Shown: positions 43,471-51,602 of the stretch, piece after piece
Numbering within the stretch: the first letter of the stretch is position 1
Layout of the letters: the number at the start of each line of letters is the position of its first letter
Source of the DNA: Cytophagaceae bacterium
GTDB lineage: Bacteria; Bacteroidota; Bacteroidia; Cytophagales; UBA9547
Length of the DNA stretch: 64,000 bases
Assembly: GCA_027488865.1 (NCBI GenBank)
Contig: JAIYAU010000026.1
Location: 124,001-188,000 of the forward strand
Reading direction: 5' to 3'
Notes under the pieces: generated by a model
What the model was told of the DNA's origin: nothing
Databases searched by the model: none
The model's input: only the letters and a program-made list of their open reading frames with translations
Program-made: the position numbers and the translations under genes

Positions 43471-45654
43471 TTATTCTTTGATCAGTTTTTTCACCTCTGT
43501 GCTTCCGTTACTTTGGATTTTGAGGAAGTAGATGCCTTTACTTTCTCCGTTGAGGTCTATCGTTGTGGAGAGGCTAGCGGCTTTCTCCAGTACCACCTTG
43601 CCAGTTGATGAAAGCACTTGGATCAATGCCTGTCTTTGCCCGAGCTCGACAGTGAAAACTCCTTTGCTAGGGTTGGGGTAGATAGTGCTGGAGATGGTTT
43701 CGTCTTCGACAGCCAGTGCCTGCGACACGCGAGTATTGGCGATGTTGGTCTTGATGGCTGTATTGAAATCAAAATAGATGTATGCGGTATTCTTGATCTC
43801 ATCATTCAGTTGCAAAGTGCTAAGTGGCTTAATCTTGAATTTGATAAAACCATTGCTACCAGGGCTGTTGGTGTTGCTGTCGGGCAAAAGGATGTTGTTG
43901 AAAGTCCATGTGGCTACATTGCCCTTGAGCTTGTAAAGGTAAGGATGTGAAGAGGCTGTTGTCTGCATACTGCTGATCTCGAACATGTTGGCCAAGGTAT
44001 CGCGTACCACGACAGTAAAAGCTGTATCTGTGCCAGTGTTCTGGAAGCGGATGGTGTACACAAAATCTTCCTGAGCTTGAATAGACGAGCGGAGCACAGC
44101 ATTGCCCTTGTTAACCAACTTGTCGTTGGGGTCGTAGGAGCCACGCACCGTTTGCTTGATTTCCGATGTGTTGTTGGCCGCTACATCATCTGTGGAAGTA
44201 GTAATCGTGGCTGTGTTAGCCAAGACTGTACCTAATGGCGTTTGGGCAGACAAGGTGAACTCCACTACAAAAACGCGTTCCTCAAACGGCTTGAGGCCCA
44301 TGATGTTCCAAGAAACAGAATTGCCAGAGGCATTGCCAGCAGGGGTGCTTGACTCAAAAGTGAAAAATGGATCGTATGCCAACTGGGCCGTAGCATCTTG
44401 CTTATTGCCTCCCATATTCTTCACCATCACTTGATAGCGTACTTTAAAGCCAGGCCTAGCAAAAGTGATGGGCGTGGCCTCGATAGCTAAATCTCGTGTA
44501 TTGGGTGGGGTAATGATAAAATCTTTGCCTGTTCTTACTTCGTTATAATTGGAAAAGCGGACTGTATCCGACGCAGGTTTGCTTGTAAAGCCTAGTGGCA
44601 ATATTGGGCTGATGGTATAGGTAGTATTGAGGCTATCGAAAGTTAGTTTGAACTGGCCAGAAGGTGCCACGTTTGTAGAGTAGCTTTTTGACTTAACACT
44701 TGCATTCACTAGAGGATAATCCGTACCTTCAGTATAAGCTTTGTCTATGTTAACATCGATATAAACACGGCCGTTCAGTGTTGGAAATGACTGGCAGTTG
44801 TTTATGTTGTTGATTTCGTCGCAAAGGACTTTGGGCAAGGATTTGGCCAAAAAATCTTTTAGTTCAAAGTACTCATTGGGTATATTGGGAAGACAAGTAC
44901 CCTTGTTTACGGAAAGTCTTATTAATCCGGAAGGTAAAAATGGCAAACAACTTAGTGAGTTACCTGTACAGTCCAAAGACTTTAAGGAAGCAGGTAACGC
45001 TGGCAAGCTTTTTAAATCATTGTCGAAGCAAAATAAATTAACCAAACTATTTGGTAATTTTGGTAAACTTCTCAAAGAGGTTTTAACACATCTCAATTCT
45101 TTCAAACCATCTGGCAAATTTGGCAAATTTGTAAGTTTTTTATTATCACCACATTCAAGGAACACAAGACCAGCTGGAATTTCTGGCAGGCTTAGAATTG
45201 GATTTACACCACACCATAGAGTTTTTAAGCTACTAGGAAGGTTAGGTAAAGTTGAAAGATTATTAAATTCACATCTTAGTAACACTAAAGAAGCTGGCAA
45301 TTCTGGTAAACTTGCAACTAACCCAACAGGACATATCAAACTCCTTAATTTATTTGGCAAATTTGGAAAAGTTTTATTTTCATTTGATCCACAAATCAAA
45401 CTATCTAAATTTATAAACCACTTAATGCCTTCAAAACTGATTATTTTTTTATAACTAACATCTAAGACCTTCAAATTCTTCACCCCCGCACAAGTTGTAT
45501 CCATCTTATCGCCAACAAAACATGAGGTTAAACTAGGTATTTTTTTCAATGCCTTCCTGAAATTACTATCCGGTATATCCACCAGATTCTGGGCATGTAC
45601 ATTACTTAAAAAACTTCCTATGATTAGACAAATGGAAAAGATAATTTTCTTCAT
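43471..45654 (-). CDS. Leucine-rich repeat surface protein, mosaic, with type A sorting domain
   Basis: 727 residues. Signal peptide (1-21); about nine repeats of 20 to 22 residues of the form LPNLPSSLKTLWCGVNPI (80-265), most with one Cys; a linker domain (290-385); a DUF11/DUF7619-like region (390-640, with GSYDPNDK, ILLPDS and YIYFDFN); and a type A T9SS sorting domain ending VKKLIKE. The last ~400 codons are clearly richer in GC (about 50% in lines I counted) than the repeat part (22-30%), so the gene is made of two pieces of different origin. An old sorting domain lies behind its stop. It has its own promoter. Likely an adhesin-like surface protein. Confidence 0.88.
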   Translation of the reverse strand: MKKIIFSICLIIGSFLSNVHAQNLVDIPDSNFRKALKKIPSLTSCFVGDKMDTTCAGVKNLKVLDVSYKKIISFEGIKWFINLDSLICGSNENKTFPNLPNKLRSLICPVGLVASLPELPASLVLLRCEFNNLSTLPNLPSSLKTLWCGVNPILSLPEIPAGLVFLECGDNKKLTNLPNLPDGLKELRCVKTSLRSLPKLPNSLVNLFCFDNDLKSLPALPASLKSLDCTGNSLSCLPFLPSGLIRLSVNKGTCLPNIPNEYFELKDFLAKSLPKVLCDEINNINNCQSFPTLNGRVYIDVNIDKAYTEGTDYPLVNASVKSKSYSTNVAPSGQFKLTFDSLNTTYTISPILPLGFTSKPASDTVRFSNYNEVRTGKDFIITPPNTRDLAIEATPITFARPGFKVRYQVMVKNMGGNKQDATAQLAYDPFFTFESSTPAGNASGNSVSWNIMGLKPFEERVFVVEFTLSAQTPLGTVLANTATITTSTDDVAANNTSEIKQTVRGSYDPNDKLVNKGNAVLRSSIQAQEDFVYTIRFQNTGTDTAFTVVVRDTLANMFEISSMQTTASSHPYLYKLKGNVATWTFNNILLPDSNTNSPGSNGFIKFKIKPLSTLQLNDEIKNTAYIYFDFNTAIKTNIANTRVSQALAVEDETISSTIYPNPSKGVFTVELGQRQALIQVLSSTGKVVLEKAASLSTTIDLNGESKGIYFLKIQSNGSTEVKKLIKE

Positions 45655-45695
45655 GATCGGGGTCGGTTTAAAAATATTACTGGTTAAAACTATTA

Positions 45696-45725
45696 CAAAG
45701 ATATAGGTTAAGATGAAAGAGACAA
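45696..45725 (-). promoter_or_regulatory. Promoter of the mosaic leucine-rich gene
   Basis: On the minus strand: TTG (45725-45723), 19-base spacer, TATCTTTG (45703-45696). This matches the phylum consensus. Transcription would start near 45690, about 35 bases before the ATG. Confidence 0.72.
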
Positions 45726-45790
45726 GAGTTTAGGCATGGTATGCTGTATTTCAGGGTTAAAAATGGTCGAACCTTGTTTATAAAAGGTAT

Positions 45791-45817
45791 AAAGACGTGG
45801 CTGAAAACCACGTCTTT
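45791..45817. terminator. Hairpin, possible terminator
   Basis: AAAGACGTGG (45791-45800) pairs with CCACGTCTTT (45808-45817), loop of 7, T-rich after it on the + strand. No + gene ends just before it, so it may be left from a lost gene or serve the minus strand between the tRNA and the leucine-rich gene. Confidence 0.5.
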
Positions 45818-45837
45818 TGTATTTTAATCTCAGGCCA

Positions 45838-46013
45838 TTTAGTAGTTCCCTTAAGTTCAAAAGTGCAACTGTCATCATCAGCTATTTTAGGGTTGTCAAA
45901 TATAGCTACAATGATAAGCTTCCAGATGGCTCTTTCCTTATGTCTATTCACTCATTCCCTTTCGATTGGATTTTCAAGTTATCAACCATTTGATAATCAA
46001 TTTCAAGGTTTTA
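45838..46013 (+). pseudogene. Broken copy of the PorP/SprF gene
   Basis: About 175 bases match the middle of the intact gene (about 42640-42840): AGTGCAACTGTCATCATCAG and GATTTTCAAGTTATCAA are shared word for word. Small deletions destroy the frame and neither end is present. It lies in the same orientation as the intact copy, with the mosaic leucine-rich gene between the two. Confidence 0.85.
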
Positions 46014-46063
46014 ACGCTTTCTACAAAATTAGCAATTAATGAAAAATGTGGGCTAATAAAAAA

Positions 46064-46084
46064 AGCTGCCCATACAGGACAGCT
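46064..46084 (-). terminator. Terminator of tRNA-Arg
   Basis: On the minus strand AGCTGTCC, loop, GGGCAGCT (one mismatch), then seven T. It starts 5 bases after the tRNA 3' end. Confidence 0.75.
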
Positions 46085-46089
46085 CTTTG

Positions 46090-46163
<74 letters not shown>

Positions 46164-46182
46164 GCTTTCTAAAATTGGATTG

Positions 46183-46213
46183 CAAAGGTAAATAATTAAT
46201 GTACAACTACAAA
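46183..46213 (-). promoter_or_regulatory. Promoter of tRNA-Arg
   Basis: On the minus strand TTTG (46213-46210), 19-base spacer, TACCTTTG (46190-46183): an exact consensus match. Transcription would begin about 14 bases before the tRNA 5' end. Confidence 0.8.
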
Positions 46214-46269
46214 ATTCACATGAAATTATTAGATACAATAATTAGCGCAGTCCGACGGTTTTTTTAGAC

Positions 46270-46857
46270 TTATTTAACTAAAACTGCAAGCCCTTTTATT
46301 ACAGCCGCCAGCCTAACGGCATCATATACTCTCGCAGTGCTTGCTCCATGTTTTAATACTGACTCTTCGTGTGAGGTAACACACAATTCACAGCCATTAA
46401 CCGCAGAAATGGCCAAACTTAATAATTCGAAAAATTCTTTACCTAAAACCGGATTAACCATGATGCTCATTTTTATACCCGCTGGTGTCTGATTGTAATA
46501 ATCCTTGTTAATAAAATGCCTAAATCTGTAAAAAACATTATTAACATTCATTAAGCTAACGCAAGCATAGGCTTCTGCCATTTCATGGTCTGTAGCACCC
46601 TGCTGTTTGGCTAATCCTTCAAAGGCTTTAATCAACATTTCGTTTTTTTCATTGGTTGCCACACTTGCGGCTATTATATAGGCCTCCTTTTTTTGCAAAT
46701 TTTCATATGCAAGTGCATTGTTTAAGTTGATTTTTAGGTCTTTTAAATACCGATGGTCTACTTCAGAAAGGCCGGCAATGGCTGTGCCTTCTATATCTTC
46801 ACTGATAAGTAATGCTTCTGCAATACTTGCAATGGTTGAATTTTCAATTTTTGTCAT
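46270..46857 (-). CDS. AhpD-like alkylhydroperoxidase (carboxymuconolactone decarboxylase fold)
   Basis: 195 residues, all helical. The redox centre CELC is at 156-159 with His163 after it (the CxxC...H of AhpD). In Mycobacterium AhpD reduces AhpC, itself being reduced through lipoamide of a ketoacid dehydrogenase. It lies 168 bases downstream of an AhpC-like gene of the matching three-cysteine type, so the two are very likely partners. It probably works in the cytoplasm against peroxides. Confidence 0.88.
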   Translation of the reverse strand: MTKIENSTIASIAEALLISEDIEGTAIAGLSEVDHRYLKDLKINLNNALAYENLQKKEAYIIAASVATNEKNEMLIKAFEGLAKQQGATDHEMAEAYACVSLMNVNNVFYRFRHFINKDYYNQTPAGIKMSIMVNPVLGKEFFELLSLAISAVNGCELCVTSHEESVLKHGASTARVYDAVRLAAVIKGLAVLVK

Positions 46858-47025
46858 TGATATTAATTTTAAATGGTTTTTTATGAATTAGTAAAAATCC
46901 TAAGTAGTTAAACCCATTTTATGCCTTAAAATGATTGATTTGGATAAATCATTACTTTGTTACTTGGATTTTGAGAAAACCTTTCTTAGTAATTTTACAT
47001 TCTAAGGCAATAAATGGTTAAATAG

Positions 47026-47580
47026 CTATGCGTGTAATGTAGCTTCGCCTTTTTGCCAATTACAAGGGCATAGTTCGTCAGTTTGTAAAGCATCTAAAAC
47101 CCTTATTACTTCATTCACATTTCTCCCTACAGAAAGGTCATTGGCACATACCCAACGGATTATACCTTGTGGATCCACAATAAAAGTTACCCTGTAAGCT
47201 ACCTTTTCATTTGCTTCTAATATACCAAGTTCTTCTGCTAATGATTTTGAAGTATCGGCCAGCATAGGAAATTTTAGGCCGCTAAGATCTTCATGATTTT
47301 TTCTCCATGCCACATGCACAAATTCTGTATCGGTAGATGCACCAATCAATTGGGTATCACGATCCACAAAATCTTGATGGTGTTTGTTAAACGAAGCTAT
47401 CTCTGTTGGGCAAACAAATGTAAAATCTTTAGGCCACCAAAACATTACCATCCATTGATTATTGTTTTTATGGTCTTCAGAGGTAATTTCAAAAAACTCT
47501 TTACCTGGTTCAGTAGAAACAGCAGCAGTTTTTTTGAAATATGGAAATTGTGATCCTAGTGATAAAATTTTTGTGCTCAT
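47026..47580 (-). CDS. Peroxiredoxin, AhpC type
   Basis: 184 residues. Peroxidatic Cys57 in FTFVCPTE; two cysteines near the end, Cys171 and Cys173, in ELCPCNWQKG. This three-cysteine pattern is that of mycobacterial AhpC (61, 174, 176), which is served by AhpD rather than AhpF, and an AhpD-like gene follows directly. The protein reduces hydroperoxides and peroxynitrite in the cytoplasm. A 15-base palindrome overlaps the -33 part of its likely promoter, so it may be under a redox-responsive repressor or activator. Confidence 0.93.
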   Translation of the reverse strand: MSTKILSLGSQFPYFKKTAAVSTEPGKEFFEITSEDHKNNNQWMVMFWWPKDFTFVCPTEIASFNKHHQDFVDRDTQLIGASTDTEFVHVAWRKNHEDLSGLKFPMLADTSKSLAEELGILEANEKVAYRVTFIVDPQGIIRWVCANDLSVGRNVNEVIRVLDALQTDELCPCNWQKGEATLHA

Positions 47581-47608
47581 TTTGTAATTGGTTAAATGAA
47601 TGATGTCA

Positions 47609-47647
47609 CAAAATTGATTTAGATTTATTAATCAATCAAATTGATTG
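47609..47647 (-). promoter_or_regulatory. Probable ahpC promoter with palindromic operator
   Basis: On the minus strand TTTG (47640-47637), 20 bases, CAATTTTG (47616-47609). The perfect palindrome CAATCAA-A-TTGATTG at 47633-47647 covers the -33 box. The -7 box departs from the consensus in its first two bases. This is not an OxyR or PerR site that I recognise. Confidence 0.5.
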
Positions 47648-47689
47648 TATTTATGTGTCAATAGTTTTTGTCTATGTATAACCCAATAA

Positions 47690-47715
47690 AAAAGGGTCGA
47701 CTATGCGACCCTTTT
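47690..47715 (-). terminator. Rho-independent terminator
   Basis: AAAAGGGTCG (47690-47699) pairs with CGACCCTTTT (47706-47715), loop of 6; T-rich on the minus strand after it. It is 21 bases past the stop of the FKBP gene. Confidence 0.85.
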
Positions 47716-47736
47716 AATAGATTCATTCACAATCAG

Positions 47737-48669
47737 CTATTTAACCGCTTTTTTGGGAGTTGATTTTTGAGCAGGAACAGAGGCCTTTGGTGCAGGGGCT
47801 TTAGTTTTATCTCCTTTTATTTTTACCAACTCCACGTCAAACGTAAGTACGGAATTAGCAGGGATAGTGCCCATATCTCTTTCTCCATAAGCCAAATGTG
47901 ATGGAATTAATAAAAGGCCTTTTTCGCCAGCGGCCATCATGGCTATACCTTGATCCCAACCCGGTATAACAAAACCTGAACCTAGTGGGAATTCTATTGG
48001 TTGTCCACGCTCGCGTGAACTGTCAAACACAGTTCCGTTTAATAGTTTTCCGGTATAATGTACAGCTACAGTATCGCCAGCTTTGGCTAAAGCACCTTTC
48101 CCTGGAAGTTGTTTTACATAATAAAGACCAGTAGGAGTTTTAATACCAGTTAAATTATTTGTTTTCATGTATTCTACAATCAATTGGTCATCACTAGATT
48201 TCCTTTTTTCTGCGCTTTCTCTCATTTCATTTTCAACTTGCTCTCTGCTCTTGATTTTTTCCATTTTCACGGTAAAATGCAACAAAGATTTTTCAGCAAT
48301 AAAAGGCGGGCGCGACATACCAAATTTAGGGTTAAACAAGGAGTCGGCATTTACAAAAAAAGTAGCACTATCACCAACAGACATCAAGAGTAAACCTTCT
48401 TCTAAACTTCCTTTGAACGCTCCTTTTTGAAGTGGGAAATTATATGGTTTACTTCCATAACTATTTTGCAAAACAGAATCTTTGGCTGTTTTTATTACCA
48501 TATTTACTTCAATAAAATCGCCAAGGGCAGCCAATTTACCTTCCACGTCTTTGTGAAAAATATACTGGAGTCCATTCTCATTTTTTTTAATTTCTTGACC
48601 ATTGCAAGAGTTTAAAAGTAACGCTGTTGATATAGCCACAACAAGGTTAAGTTTTTTAGTTTTTAGCAT
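47737..48669 (-). CDS. FKBP-type peptidyl-prolyl isomerase lipoprotein
   Basis: 310 residues. Signal with lipobox ending at Cys22 (LLNSC). Two FKBP-like units: an N-terminal one (about 35-140) lacking most key residues, and a complete C-terminal one (about 185-285: VHYTGKLLNGTVFDSS, VIPGWDQGIAMMAAGEK, LAYGERDMGTIPANSVLTFDVEL). A Lys/Pro/Ala-rich tail follows. It should fold proteins in the periplasm and be held in a membrane by lipid. It overlaps the nrnA-like gene by 14 bases at its start, so it is co-translated with it. In this phylum, tandem lipoprotein FKBPs are sometimes linked to gliding (GldI), but that is not shown here. Confidence 0.9.
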   Translation of the reverse strand: MLKTKKLNLVVAISTALLLNSCNGQEIKKNENGLQYIFHKDVEGKLAALGDFIEVNMVIKTAKDSVLQNSYGSKPYNFPLQKGAFKGSLEEGLLLMSVGDSATFFVNADSLFNPKFGMSRPPFIAEKSLLHFTVKMEKIKSREQVENEMRESAEKRKSSDDQLIVEYMKTNNLTGIKTPTGLYYVKQLPGKGALAKAGDTVAVHYTGKLLNGTVFDSSRERGQPIEFPLGSGFVIPGWDQGIAMMAAGEKGLLLIPSHLAYGERDMGTIPANSVLTFDVELVKIKGDKTKAPAPKASVPAQKSTPKKAVK

Positions 48670-49699
48670 TGTTAATTTCGTTGTTATAATCTTGATTTAA
48701 ATATGTTTTGTATTGAGGAAGCAAAGAAAGGAATTTTTTTTCGGTTTCGAGCAAACTTAGGTGTGATTTACCACCAGAAGCATTTTTATGACCACCACCT
48801 TCAAAATGGTCCGAGGCGAAGTCTCGTACCGAAAAATTACCTGAGGAGCGCAAGGACAGCTTTACCATGTCTGGACGCTCAATTATTACCGCAGCCATGG
48901 TTACACCTTCTAGAGAAAGCGCATAATTAACTAAGCCTTCGGTATCTCCTGTCTGTGAATTAAATTCTTGAAGTTCACTATTGGTGATAGCGAAATAGGC
49001 CAAACAATATTCTTTTAAAATTACGAGTTTTTTAGAAAGTGCAAACCCAATAAATCGCAAACGGTTTTCTGTGTTGCTGTCGTAAATGTTCCTATGAATT
49101 TTAGAATTGTTTACACCAATATCGATAAGTTGGGCAATTATTAAATGCACCCTTTTAGTTGTGCTTGGGAAACGAAATGAACCAGTGTCGGTCATTATTC
49201 CCGCATAAATACACTCAGCCATTGGTATATCTATGAGAGATAAATCATTCAAATCTTCAATGAGGTCGTATACCAACTCGGCAGTGGCAGCAGCTTTACC
49301 GTCCCAATAAGTATAATCAGCAAATGGCTCAGGCTCAAGATGGTGATCTATAAGCACTTTTAAAGCCTTAGATGATTTTACAATATCACCTAACTCGTTG
49401 ATACGGCTGTAGGCATTAAAGTCTAAACAACAAATAATATCTGCTTCGTTAATATAAGTTGCGGCATTAGTGGCAAGATTTTTATCAAAAATCAATACAT
49501 CCTCGTTGCCTTTCATCCAAAACAAAAATCGTGGATAGTCGGAAGGCGTAATCACTTTTACACTATGGCCTTTTTTAACCAAATAACCTGCAAGTGCTAA
49601 TGAAGATCCAAGTGCGTCGGCATCTGGCTTGTGGTGGGTAGTAATTACTACTTTTTGAGGCTTATTGAAAAGCTGCTGTAATTCTTGATATTGCCGCAT
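48656..49699 (-). CDS. nrnA: DHH/DHHA1 phosphoesterase, NrnA-like
   Basis: 347 residues. DHH domain with THHKPDADALGSS (Asp26 and Asp28), DIICCLDFN, and LIDHHLEPEPFADY (the DHH motif), then a DHHA1 domain with GGGHKNASGG near residue 315. NrnA-type enzymes degrade very short RNAs and also remove the 3' phosphate from pAp; some act on pGpG or cyclic dinucleotide products. The length fits (about 310-350). The end overlaps the FKBP gene by 14 bases. Divergent from ndk. Confidence 0.88.
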   Translation of the reverse strand: MRQYQELQQLFNKPQKVVITTHHKPDADALGSSLALAGYLVKKGHSVKVITPSDYPRFLFWMKGNEDVLIFDKNLATNAATYINEADIICCLDFNAYSRINELGDIVKSSKALKVLIDHHLEPEPFADYTYWDGKAAATAELVYDLIEDLNDLSLIDIPMAECIYAGIMTDTGSFRFPSTTKRVHLIIAQLIDIGVNNSKIHRNIYDSNTENRLRFIGFALSKKLVILKEYCLAYFAITNSELQEFNSQTGDTEGLVNYALSLEGVTMAAVIIERPDMVKLSLRSSGNFSVRDFASDHFEGGGHKNASGGKSHLSLLETEKKFLSLLPQYKTYLNQDYNNEINNAKN

Positions 49700-49816
49700 T
49701 AAACTACACTAAAGTGATTTGGCTAAAGTAAAGTCCAAAAGTCGTGAATTTGATTAAAAAACAAAAATTGTAATACAGATAATCAATAAAAATGTTTTTT
49801 GATTTGAACTTATGTG

Positions 49817-49824
49817 TAGTTTTG
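49817..49824 (+). promoter_or_regulatory. Probable -7 box of the ndk promoter
   Basis: TAGTTTTG matches TAnnTTTG. No TTG lies at the right distance upstream. Transcription would begin about 58 bases before the ndk ATG. Confidence 0.5.
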
Positions 49825-49888
49825 AAAAAAATTAAACTGTCCCAACGCTAGTAATGCTGTGGATATAAATACTTAAAAAATTAATGTT

Positions 49889-50308
49889 ATGAGTGGTAAT
49901 CGTACCTTTTCGATGATTAAGCCTGATGCTGTAAAAGATGGACACAATGGTGCAATCTTAAAAATTATAGAAGACGCAGGATTTAGAATAGTGGCTATAA
50001 AAAAGACCTTACTTACACCTGAACTCGCAGGGCAATTTTATGCCGTACATGCTGAAAGGCCCTTTTACCAAACCCTCAAAGATGTGATGTCTGCAGGGCC
50101 TATTGTAGCCATGATTTTAGAAAAAGATAACGCCATCGCAGATTTTCGCGAGCTTATTGGTGCCACTAATCCAGCCAATGCCAACGAGGGAACGATAAGA
50201 AAATTATTTGCCAAATCATTGGAATCAAACGCAATACATGGCTCTGATTCTGATGAAAATGCGTTGATTGAAGGTAATTTCTTCTTTTCTTCATTTGAAA
50301 AGTTTTAG
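49889..50308 (+). CDS. ndk: Nucleoside diphosphate kinase
   Basis: 139 residues, the usual size. Lys11 in SMIKPDAV, and the phosphohistidine His117 in [12 protein letters not shown]. It moves phosphate from ATP to other nucleoside diphosphates through His117, keeping the NTP and dNTP pools in balance, in the cytoplasm. It is followed after 6 bases by a short-chain dehydrogenase, so the two may share a message. The nrnA-like gene is divergent. Confidence 0.97.
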   Translation: MSGNRTFSMIKPDAVKDGHNGAILKIIEDAGFRIVAIKKTLLTPELAGQFYAVHAERPFYQTLKDVMSAGPIVAMILEKDNAIADFRELIGATNPANANEGTIRKLFAKSLESNAIHGSDSDENALIEGNFFFSSFEKF

Positions 50309-50314
50309 GAATTT

Positions 50315-51127
50315 ATGGATAAGGTAGTCCTAGTTACTGGTGGCAGCTCAGGCATTGGAAAGGCTATTTGTACAATATTAGCAGCCAAGGGTTTTAGAGT
50401 TTTTGGCACTAGTCGAAATCCCAAAAAGGTGATTGATGCCTTGCCTTACGAATTAATCACCTTAGACGTACAAGACGAAACTTCGGTAAAAAGGGGTATT
50501 GATGAAGTAATTAGCAAAACCGGCCGTATTGATGTTTTGGTAAATAATGCCGGTGTCGGAATCATGGGTTCAGTTGAAGACTGCCAAGACCTTGAAACAC
50601 AAGAAATATTCGATATCAATGTTTTTGGTGTATTACGCACCACAAGACACGTATTGCCCTATATGCGAAACCAAAAAAATGGTTTAATCATCAATATCAG
50701 TAGCGTTGCTGGCCACATGGGTTTACCATACAGGGGCGTATATAGTGCTACCAAAGCGGCAGTACATAGGCTGAGTGAAGCTCTTAGAATAGAAGTTGCA
50801 CCTTTTGGAATAAAAGCGTGTGTGATAGATCCTGGAGATTTTGCCACTAATATAAGTGAAAATAGGCGTGTTGTTAGCGCAGTTGCTAATAACTCAGTCT
50901 ATTCAAGCGAAACATTAAGAATTGAGAAGATGATTAATGAAGAAATTGTTCATTCTTCTAATCCCAATTTGATTGGGGAATTGGTTTTCAATATAATCAA
51001 TACCAAAAAACCAAACGTTTACTACCCAATTGGAAAACCATTACAAAAGTTAGCCTTAATTGTAAAAAGAATTGTGGGCAGCAATATTTTTGAGAGAATA
51101 TTAAAAAATAATTACAAAATAGATTAG
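50315..51127 (+). CDS. Short-chain dehydrogenase/reductase
   Basis: 270 residues of the classical SDR family. Cofactor loop TGGSSGIG at 8-15, NNAG at 77-80, catalytic Ser130, Tyr143 and Lys147 (YSATK). The residues after the second strand (TSRNPKK) suggest NADP. The C-terminal third is longer than in the shortest members and may cover the substrate site. Substrate unknown; lipid, steroid or sugar alcohols are possible. It starts 6 bases after ndk. A 12-bp hairpin follows its stop. Confidence 0.9.
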   Translation: MDKVVLVTGGSSGIGKAICTILAAKGFRVFGTSRNPKKVIDALPYELITLDVQDETSVKRGIDEVISKTGRIDVLVNNAGVGIMGSVEDCQDLETQEIFDINVFGVLRTTRHVLPYMRNQKNGLIINISSVAGHMGLPYRGVYSATKAAVHRLSEALRIEVAPFGIKACVIDPGDFATNISENRRVVSAVANNSVYSSETLRIEKMINEEIVHSSNPNLIGELVFNIINTKKPNVYYPIGKPLQKLALIVKRIVGSNIFERILKNNYKID

Positions 51128-51135
51128 ACAAAGCT

Positions 51136-51170
51136 CAGCATAAACACAACTACAAAGAGTGTTTATGCTG
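51136..51170. terminator. Hairpin between convergent genes
   Basis: CAGCATAAACAC (51136-51147) pairs perfectly with GTGTTTATGCTG (51159-51170), loop of 11. No T run follows on the + strand, so it is a weak terminator by sequence but well placed between two convergent genes. Confidence 0.55.
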
Positions 51171-51185
51171 TTCAAAACAACTACC

Positions 51186-51317
51186 TTATTTAAAGCCAGG
51201 GGCTAAATGAAGATTTTTCTTGTTCTTTTGTGACTTTTTGCATTTTTTACTTGTCCGTGTACAAGCAGAAAATGTTAAAAGACCAATGATTGCAAAAATA
51301 ATTATTTTCCTTAACAT
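51186..51317 (-). CDS. Small basic lipoprotein (43 residues)
   Basis: ATG at 51317, TAA at 51186-51188. The N-terminus MLRKIIIFAIIGLLTFSAC is a good lipoprotein signal with Cys19. The mature part is only 25 residues and strongly basic (KKCKKSQKNKKN), with a second cysteine. Small lysine-rich lipoproteins of this kind are common next to other genes in Bacteroidota but are of unknown role. Its neighbours on both sides are on the other strand, so it has its own transcript. Confidence 0.6.
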   Translation of the reverse strand: MLRKIIIFAIIGLLTFSACTRTSKKCKKSQKNKKNLHLAPGFK

Positions 51318-51602
51318 AGTTTTAGTAATTAATGTCCTTATATACCTTAAGTATACTAAAGGTAAACATAAAATAGTTATAATCCTTTAACTAATACATA
51401 CATTTAATAATTCCAAAGTGGTAGATATATTTTTACCTTTTACAATAATTTATAATTTGATTTCACATATTGGCTTAAATAAAGACGTCCAAACAGATGG
51501 AAACGTGGGTTAAAGGTGCAATTAAGGTCAAATATTTTGTAAAATTCTAAAATTAATGCAACTTTATGGTTTATTCACAATTAACATATAACAAATCCCT
51601 AT

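Noticed and set aside
44798-45454. Plus-strand open frame of 218 codons opposite the leucine-rich gene
   Set aside because: Antisense shadow of the leucine repeats. The minus-strand gene has a signal peptide, repeats and a promoter.
45797-46039. A short intact + gene behind the tRNA
   Set aside because: The open frame is a by-product of the broken SprF copy; its first part is hairpin sequence and the frame differs from the true gene.
49741-49888. Riboswitch in the ndk leader
   Set aside because: The leader is about 60 bases and AT-rich, and no conserved stem could be found.
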